From positions 1 through 9,986 of the forward strand of contig JAZQAY010000101.1 of assembly GCA_045545455.1 (NCBI GenBank): a stretch of 9,986 nt of DNA. Direction: 5' to 3'. Under the pieces are notes generated by a model. It ran no database searches and was not told the DNA's origin. It saw nothing but the letters and a program-made list of their open reading frames with translations. Both the position numbers and the translations under genes were made by a program. Source of the DNA: RUG754 sp045545455. Lineage in GTDB: Bacteria; Bacillota; Clostridia; Peptostreptococcales; Anaerovoracaceae. Positions 4,713-9,986 of the stretch are shown here, in pieces. Each line of letters begins with the position of its first letter. Within the stretch, counting starts at the first letter, position 1.

Positions 4713-6520
4713 CTTGCCGACCTCTTTCTTCTGGTATCCTTTAGCAGTACGTTTATAAGGTCTTCTCTTCCGGCCTTCCTGAGCGCCTTTATGACCGTGG
4801 CCCTGTTCTCGGGCTTGTTATAGTGGATCAATGCGCGCTGCATCTTCTTTTCTTCCATGTCCTTTGCCACGTAGACCGGTTTCATGGTCATGGGATCTGT
4901 TTCCGTGTAGTACATGCAGGTGGCCATGGTGCCCGGAGTCGGGTAGAAATCCTGGACCTGGTCGGGAACGAAGCCGTAATCCTTCAGGAACAGCGCCAGT
5001 TCCACCGCGTCCTCAAGAGTCGATCCCGGGTGGGATGAGATTAGATACGGTATCAGGTACTGACGAAGTCCCAGACGCTCGTTCGCCCTGGTGTACTTAT
5101 CCACAAAGTTCAGGAACACGTCCTTTCCCGGCTTTCTCATATAGTAGAGCACCCTGTCTGATATGTGTTCCGGCGCCACCTTAAGCGTTCCGGAAACGTG
5201 GTGCTTCACCAGCTCCTCTATGAACTTGTCCGCCTTGGGGTCCGCCATGAGATAATCGTAGCGGATCCCGGAACGGATGAAAACTTTCTTTACCCCGGGA
5301 AGATTCCTTACTTCCCTGAGGACTTTCAGATAATCCTCGTGGTCCACCTTCATGGCCTTGCAGACTCCGGGATAGAGGCAGTCCTTATTGCTGCACACAC
5401 CCTTGGTGAGCTGTTTGGAACAGGCCGGATGGCGGAAGTTCGCAGTAGGCCCTCCCACGTCGTGGATGTATCCCTTGAAATCCTTCTTAGTCGTGAGCGC
5501 CCTGCACTCTTTAACGATGCTTTCCTTCGACCTGGACCTGACCTGCCTTCCCTGATGATAGGTGATGGCGCAAAAGCTGCATCCTCCGAAACATCCCCTG
5601 GAGCTGACGACTGAGAACTTGATCTCCTTGAATGCCGGTATACCGCCCAGGCTGTCATAGCTTGGATGCCACTCGTTCTCAAAGGGAAGATCGTAGATGT
5701 CGTCCAGTTCCTCCCTTTCAAGAGGGTACTGAGGAGGGTTCTGCACGATAAACGAATTTCCCGGATACTCCTCTATAAGGGTCTTTCCCGTGATGGCGTC
5801 CATGTTGTCGTGCTGGAGCCTGAAGCTGTGGGCGTAGGCCTTCTTCGACTCATTTATTTCCTCAAAGGACGGCAGCCTGATGCAGTCTTCCGGGATCAGG
5901 TTTTCGAGTCCTTCTTCGTTCGTCCTGTAACACGTACCCCGGATCCAGGTTATCTGACTTACGTCAAGGCCACTGTCCAGAGCCTCCGCGATCTCTATCA
6001 CCGTCTTCTCACCCATTCCGTAGATAAGGAGATCCGCTTTGGAATCCAGAAGCACCGATCGCCTGACCTTGTCGGACCAGTAATCATAGTGACCCATCCT
6101 CCTGAGCGATGCTTCCAGACCGCCGATTATAATGGGAACACCTTTAAATGCTTCACGGGCGCGGTTGGCATAAACCGTCAGAGCCCTGTCCGGCCTGGAT
6201 CCGGCCTTCCCGCCTGGGGAATATTCATCCACCCGTCTTTTGTGTTTGAAGACGGAGTAGTTGTTCACCATGGAGTCCACCACGCCGGAATTTATGAGGA
6301 ACCCCAGCCGGGGTCTTCCGAAACGCCTGAAATCTTCTGCAGACTTATAGTCCGGCTGCGGAAGCACCGCCACCCGGTATCCGTAGCGCTCCAAAAGACG
6401 GCCTATTATGGCCGTTCCAAAGGAATGATGATCGACGTAGGCGTCCCCCGTGACTATGACGAAGTCCACTCCGTCCCATCCCCTGCTATTCACTTCTTCC
6501 ATGGTGATGGGTAAAAACAT
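4709..6520 (-). CDS. YgiQ family radical SAM protein
   Basis: This 603-residue cytoplasmic protein is of unknown biochemical role. The family is widespread and named after E. coli YgiQ. It has an N-terminal YgiQ-type domain (about 1-290) containing DAYVDHHSFG and IIGGLEASLRR. The radical SAM core follows, with CFGGCSFC (Cys-310, 314, 317) that should bind the [4Fe-4S] cluster reductively cleaving SAM. A GGPTANF segment and four more cysteines (367, 376, 381, 387) come next, the latter suggesting a second metal or cluster site. The C-terminal part carries APEHISD and FYPTPGT segments and ends with a short basic tail. The start at 6520 is supported by GGAG 6 bases upstream and a promoter just beyond. 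It is the first gene of a two-gene unit with the methyltransferase. Confidence 0.95.
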   Translation of the reverse strand: MFLPITMEEVNSRGWDGVDFVIVTGDAYVDHHSFGTAIIGRLLERYGYRVAVLPQPDYKSAEDFRRFGRPRLGFLINSGVVDSMVNNYSVFKHKRRVDEYSPGGKAGSRPDRALTVYANRAREAFKGVPIIIGGLEASLRRMGHYDYWSDKVRRSVLLDSKADLLIYGMGEKTVIEIAEALDSGLDVSQITWIRGTCYRTNEEGLENLIPEDCIRLPSFEEINESKKAYAHSFRLQHDNMDAITGKTLIEEYPGNSFIVQNPPQYPLEREELDDIYDLPFENEWHPSYDSLGGIPAFKEIKFSVVSSRGCFGGCSFCAITYHQGRQVRSRSKESIVKECRALTTKKDFKGYIHDVGGPTANFRHPACSKQLTKGVCSNKDCLYPGVCKAMKVDHEDYLKVLREVRNLPGVKKVFIRSGIRYDYLMADPKADKFIEELVKHHVSGTLKVAPEHISDRVLYYMRKPGKDVFLNFVDKYTRANERLGLRQYLIPYLISSHPGSTLEDAVELALFLKDYGFVPDQVQDFYPTPGTMATCMYYTETDPMTMKPVYVAKDMEEKKMQRALIHYNKPENRATVIKALRKAGREDLINVLLKDTRRKRSAR

Positions 6521-6547
6521 CTATTTCTCCAAAACTATTCTTCGTCT

Positions 6548-6576
6548 ATTTTAACATTTTTAAAGGCGCTTCGCAA
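6548..6576 (-). promoter_or_regulatory. Promoter of the ygiQ-like/methyltransferase operon
   Basis: On the minus strand TTGCGA (6571-6576) and TAAAAT (6548-6553) are separated by 17 bases, and TGT precedes the -10, making it extended. The predicted start is near 6541, about 20 bases upstream of the ATG and just downstream of the preceding operon's terminator. Confidence 0.72.
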
Positions 6577-6601
6577 CGGTACCCTTGAGTGGATCCCATA
6601 C

Positions 6602-6627
6602 AAAAAGGCACCCGCGCGGGGTGCCTT
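6602..6627 (-). terminator. Intrinsic terminator of the nucleoside ABC transporter operon
   Basis: On the minus strand a perfect 9-pair stem (AAGGCACCC against GGGTGCCTT) closes a 5-base GC loop and is followed by a U-run that overlaps the stem end (TTTTTG). It starts 15 bases after the stop codon of the last permease gene. Confidence 0.92.
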
Positions 6628-6642
6628 AAATGCTTATTGACT

Positions 6643-7650
6643 TTATCTCTGTCCCTTGTCGTATGGAATACCCTCTGCCTTAGGAACTCTGGAGCTCTTG
6701 GACGTGAATGCCAGAACTATGAGAGTGATGATGTAAGGCAGCATCCTGTATACGTAAGGGCTGATACCCAGCTCGTTCAGCATGAATACGCCGTCTCCGT
6801 TGATATCCAGCGTTGAGTACGTAGCTGCGATACATTTGAAGAGACCGAAGAGGATCGAACCAAAGGCGATATTCAGCGGTGTCCAGTTACCGAAGATCAT
6901 TACAGCCAGGGCTAAGAAACCGTAGCCTGCAACGTCTCCGTTTGAGGTCATGTTGGCGGTGGTCATTGCAAAGGTGAATCCGCCGATACCTGCAAGGAAA
7001 CCGGATAAACCAACTCCCAGATATCTCATCTTGTGAACGTTGATACCCAGTGAATCAGATGCCTGAGGGTTCTCACCGCAGGACCTGAGTCTCAGTCCTG
7101 TCTTCGTCTTATATAGGAAGATGGAAACGATCACAAATATTATGATGCAGATATATGTGGTCAGATAGACCTTGTTGATGAACAGGTCAATGATAGGACC
7201 AAAGCTGTATCCTTTAGGATATCCGAAAGTCTGGGGCTTGATCATGAACCAGCCTGCTGCTCCGCCTTCTGCCATACCCATGGTGTTCTGCTGAACGATC
7301 ATGTAGATGAAGAACATTACGATAGCGGGAGCCAGCATGTTAAGAGCTGTACCTCCGATGGTCTGGTCGGCTCTCAGGTTGATAGCTGAGAATGCCAGGA
7401 GCATGGAGAACGCTATGCCGCATATTCCGGTGAGGAACAAAGATATCACCATGATGAGCTGACCCTGATCCTGAGTCCAGCCTGCTCCCTGGAACATCCT
7501 GACGAATATTACACCCATGAAGGCACCGAAGATCATGATACCTTCAAGAGCCAGGTTGATAACTCCTGAACGCTCTGCGCATACACCGGCGAGAGCAACT
7601 ATCATAAGTGGAATTGCATAAAGCATCGTCTGCTGTATCAAGAATACCAT
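6643..7650 (-). CDS. Nucleoside ABC transporter permease, NupQ/YufQ type
   Basis: This 335-residue integral membrane protein of the BPD_transp_2 permease family has roughly eight to ten hydrophobic segments. Family marks are AERSGVINLALEGIM near residues 25-39, the NLRADQTIGGTALNMLAP segment, and the cytoplasmic coupling stretch RSCGENPQASDSLGINV. With its partner permease it should form the membrane channel of a BMP-dependent importer of ribonucleosides such as guanosine; the substrate is inferred from the family. Its ATG overlaps the stop codon of the upstream permease by one base (TAATG), and GGAGGG lies 8 bases upstream, so translation is coupled. It is the last gene of the operon and is followed by a terminator. 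Confidence 0.93.
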   Translation of the reverse strand: MVFLIQQTMLYAIPLMIVALAGVCAERSGVINLALEGIMIFGAFMGVIFVRMFQGAGWTQDQGQLIMVISLFLTGICGIAFSMLLAFSAINLRADQTIGGTALNMLAPAIVMFFIYMIVQQNTMGMAEGGAAGWFMIKPQTFGYPKGYSFGPIIDLFINKVYLTTYICIIIFVIVSIFLYKTKTGLRLRSCGENPQASDSLGINVHKMRYLGVGLSGFLAGIGGFTFAMTTANMTSNGDVAGYGFLALAVMIFGNWTPLNIAFGSILFGLFKCIAATYSTLDINGDGVFMLNELGISPYVYRMLPYIITLIVLAFTSKSSRVPKAEGIPYDKGQR

Positions 7651-9032
7651 TAGATCTGCCCTCCTTCCTCTGATTCAGTCTGAACAATATCGGGACTGTC
7701 ACCTATAGCTTCAATTGCCTCGTCCAAAGTCACCCCGGCAGCTTCCTCAGCGGAAGCCATAACTTTTTCTTCAGTACCGGGTCTGGATATTGCTGCCCCT
7801 GCCGCACCCTTGTTTTCTGTGGGCTCTGGTTCAGCATTTACGTTTCCGCCGGTGCCCTTCCTGATCTTTTTGGAAAGTACGGTCTTGAAGAGCATGGAGA
7901 ACGCTGACAGATATACGATGACAGCGATGATGATATCGGAAATGTATTCGTTATATGCTGTCAGATATTTCAGCTGAAGTCCGGAGATATTAAGCATGGA
8001 CATGAATATTCCGGAGAAGATGACTCCTATGGGGTGGTTTGCAGCAAGCAGCGCTACAGGGATACCGTTGAATCCTTCTGCAGGAAGCTTCTGGTATGTG
8101 GACCAGTAGAACTCAGTATTACCTGAAAGGTAGTAGAGAGATGCACCTGCAGCTGCAAGGCAGCCTGCGATGGCCATTGAAAGGATTATATTCTTCTTAT
8201 CGTTGATACCTGCATACTTGGCAGCATGCCTGTTGGATCCGCAGGCCCTGAGTTCGTATCCGAATGTGGTCTTGGTCATCATGATCCACATAGCTACCGC
8301 GATGACCACTGCGATCCAGAATCCGCCGTTTGCCTGGGAGCCGGGGAAGATGACGTTCATGAGCATCTTGGGTGTTACAACGCCCACGTTCTTAAGGGGG
8401 ATGATATATCCGACCTTGCCGCCTTCAGCTGAGTTCTTGAAGGCTTCGTGAGCATCGAACCACCAGGTTACCAGGTTTGCCGCTATCCAGTTGGTCATGA
8501 TACAGGTGATTACCTCGTTTATATTCAGGAAAGCCTTGAAAAGTCCTGGAATAGCTCCCCAGAGTCCGCCCAGGATAACTCCTGCAAGGAATGCACAGAG
8601 CCATGCCACGAAGGTGGGCACTCCTGCCCAGCCGAGCCAGAGTCCTACAGTAAGAGTTCCCATGGTTCCCATGAGGTACTGTCCGGCAGCACCGATGTTG
8701 AAGAGTCCCGTCTTGAATGCCACCGCTACCGAAAGACCCGTCATGATGAGAGGTACGGCACGGAAGAGCATGTTTCCAAGGTTTACTGCATTGAATCCGA
8801 AGCTTAACGCGGATCCGTTTCTTCCTGTGGAGAATACTCCCAGGAATACCAGTCTCACACCTTCCCAGATACCTGCAGGTGTGATATTTGATTTGAGAAG
8901 ACCTACGACTACTACGATGATGGCACCTACCGCCATACCGATAAGTATGGAGATCAAGGCTGAATAAACTGCCACTGCCCCATCGGTCTTATACCATTTA
9001 GTCTTTCCCGTTCCGGGTTCCAGTCTTGGCAT
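7650..9032 (-). CDS. Nucleoside ABC transporter permease, NupP/YufP type, with long acidic C-terminal tail
   Basis: This 460-residue membrane protein of the BPD_transp_2 family has an N-terminal transmembrane segment at about 20-46. The signature GLSVAVAFKTGLFNIGAAGQ lies at 99-118, INEVITCIMTNWIAA at 171-185, the coupling stretch ELRACGSNRHAAKYAGI at 260-276, and FNGIPVALLAANHPIGV at 321-337. It is paired with the NupQ-like protein to form the channel of a BMP-type nucleoside importer. The last 70 residues (about 390-460) are hydrophilic, Glu/Ala/Gly-rich and without membrane segments. As I recall, the B. subtilis relative is about 350 residues and ends near the last membrane helix, so this tail is an addition. 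The start is set by AGGAGG 8 bases upstream, and the ATG abuts the stop of the ATPase gene with no gap (TAAATG). Confidence 0.93.
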   Translation of the reverse strand: MPRLEPGTGKTKWYKTDGAVAVYSALISILIGMAVGAIIVVVVGLLKSNITPAGIWEGVRLVFLGVFSTGRNGSALSFGFNAVNLGNMLFRAVPLIMTGLSVAVAFKTGLFNIGAAGQYLMGTMGTLTVGLWLGWAGVPTFVAWLCAFLAGVILGGLWGAIPGLFKAFLNINEVITCIMTNWIAANLVTWWFDAHEAFKNSAEGGKVGYIIPLKNVGVVTPKMLMNVIFPGSQANGGFWIAVVIAVAMWIMMTKTTFGYELRACGSNRHAAKYAGINDKKNIILSMAIAGCLAAAGASLYYLSGNTEFYWSTYQKLPAEGFNGIPVALLAANHPIGVIFSGIFMSMLNISGLQLKYLTAYNEYISDIIIAVIVYLSAFSMLFKTVLSKKIRKGTGGNVNAEPEPTENKGAAGAAISRPGTEEKVMASAEEAAGVTLDEAIEAIGDSPDIVQTESEEGGQI

Positions 9033-9986
9033 TTATTCCGCCTCCTTTCCTATATTCTCCTGACGCTTCGCGCCGGACATATAAAGTCCCAGCTCTTCAG
9101 GAGTAGTCTTCTTAGGATCGACTTCTCCTACGATCTCGCCCTCGTAGATGACCAGGATCCTGTCTGAAAGTCCCAGGACCTCATCAAGTTCAAGGGAAAC
9201 GAGGAGGACCGCATGTCCCTTATCGCGTTCGTTTACTATCTGAGCATGGATATGCTCGATGGCTCCTACGTCCAGGCCTCGTGTAGGCTGAACAGCCACC
9301 AGAAGCGGCTCATCCCTGTCGAGTTCACGGGCGATGATAGCCTTCTGCTGGTTTCCTCCGGACATTGAACGTGCGATGGTGATAGGTCCCTGACCTGAAC
9401 GCACGTCGAAGTCCTTTATGAGTTTATCCGCATACTTCCTTACTTCATCGAATTTGATAAAACCGTGATTCTGGAATCTGGGTTCTCTGTACTTCTGGAG
9501 CACCAGATTCTGTTCCAGTGTGTACCCAAGTACCAGACCGTGTTTATGTCTGTCTTCAGGAATGTGAGACATACCAGTCATGGCGCGCTTACGGATGGAT
9601 GCATTCGAGATGTCCTGTCCCAGGAGAGTGATCTTACCTGCAGAAGCCTTTTCAAGGCCTGTAAGTCCGTAGATAAGCTCGGTCTGTCCGTTTCCGTCGA
9701 TACCTGCGATGCAAAGTATCTCGCCCGCATGTACTTCGAAGGACACGTTGTTTACGGCGTTGTTCTTGTGGATCTTGGAAGGAACCGTGAGACCCTCCAC
9801 CTTAAGGACCGTTTCCTTGGGTTCAGCAGGTTTCTTATGGATCTCCAGCTGAACGGGACGGCCAACCATCATGTTTGATAATTCCTGCTTATTGGTATCC
9901 TTGGTATTTACCGTACCTACGTATTTACCCTTACGAAGTACCGTAACCCTGTCGGAAACCGCCATGATCTCGTTTAATTTATGAGT
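9033..9986 (-). CDS. Nucleoside ABC transporter ATPase, NupO/YufO type, 5' end cut by window edge
   Basis: The visible 317 residues are the C-terminal part of a double ATPase that powers a BMP-type nucleoside importer. The window edge cuts just before THKLNEI, the H-loop of the first nucleotide-binding domain, so the true start is outside and the Met at 9965 is internal. Numbered from that Met, the second domain (about 54-300) has a degenerate Walker A, GIDGNGQT at 88-95, with Gln in place of Lys. The signature SGGNQQK at 202-208 is intact. Walker B is altered to LLVAVQPTRGLD, losing the Asp and the catalytic Glu, and the H-loop reads SLELDE without His. Such a catalytically weak second domain is typical of this family and of RbsA-like importers. 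A substrate-binding BMP lipoprotein gene is expected upstream, beyond the window. Confidence 0.94.
   Translation of the reverse strand, partial: THKLNEIMAVSDRVTVLRKGKYVGTVNTKDTNKQELSNMMVGRPVQLEIHKKPAEPKETVLKVEGLTVPSKIHKNNAVNNVSFEVHAGEILCIAGIDGNGQTELIYGLTGLEKASAGKITLLGQDISNASIRKRAMTGMSHIPEDRHKHGLVLGYTLEQNLVLQKYREPRFQNHGFIKFDEVRKYADKLIKDFDVRSGQGPITIARSMSGGNQQKAIIARELDRDEPLLVAVQPTRGLDVGAIEHIHAQIVNERDKGHAVLLVSLELDEVLGLSDRILVIYEGEIVGEVDPKKTTPEELGLYMSGAKRQENIGKEAE

Noticed and set aside
5666..6514. A long plus-strand open frame (282 codons) opposite the YgiQ-family gene, with other antisense frames across the window
   Set aside because: They have no recognisable domains and lie opposite well-supported genes whose codon use explains the lack of stops.

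Overview
The window looks like the chromosome of an anaerobic Firmicute, most likely class Clostridia and a Lachnospiraceae-like member. That placement is inference. It rests on strong AGGAGG-type ribosome binding sites, TGnTATAAT-style promoters, U-tailed intrinsic terminators, a tRNA with encoded CCA, and the style of the PurC and nucleoside-transporter proteins. All convincing genes lie on the minus strand, so the text below reads from high to low coordinates.

Right end (about 9986 to 6643): three consecutive genes of a BMP-family nucleoside ABC importer of the NupOPQ/YufOPQ type. They are the 3' part of the double ATPase (cut by the window edge) and two permeases. The genes abut or overlap by one base, and the operon ends at a clear intrinsic terminator (6602-6627).

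Middle (6553 to 3622): a good promoter drives a YgiQ-family radical SAM gene. This is translationally coupled through an ATGA overlap to an orphan beta-class DNA methyltransferase gene. A strong promoter for tRNA-Arg(CCG) lies over the methyltransferase stop codon, and the tRNA has its own intrinsic terminator. Next, from its own extended -10 promoter, comes a short homoserine dehydrogenase family gene without an ACT domain, ending at a terminator at 2401-2440.

Left end (about 2342 to 1): a purine biosynthesis cluster, purE - purC - purF-like, with the last gene cut by the window edge. PurE is an ordinary class I enzyme. PurC is a divergent form. The PurF-like protein lacks the N-terminal nucleophilic cysteine and the other glutaminase residues, so it is probably not a glutamine-dependent amidotransferase. 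A GC-rich hairpin without a U-tract sits between purC and the purF-like gene.

Functionally the window pairs de novo purine synthesis at one end with nucleoside uptake at the other, plus housekeeping genes. I see no prophage, transposon, CRISPR array or defence island. The most notable points are the glutaminase-dead PurF homologue, the altered cofactor loop of the homoserine dehydrogenase homologue, the orphan methyltransferase coupled to YgiQ, and the tRNA promoter embedded in a stop codon.
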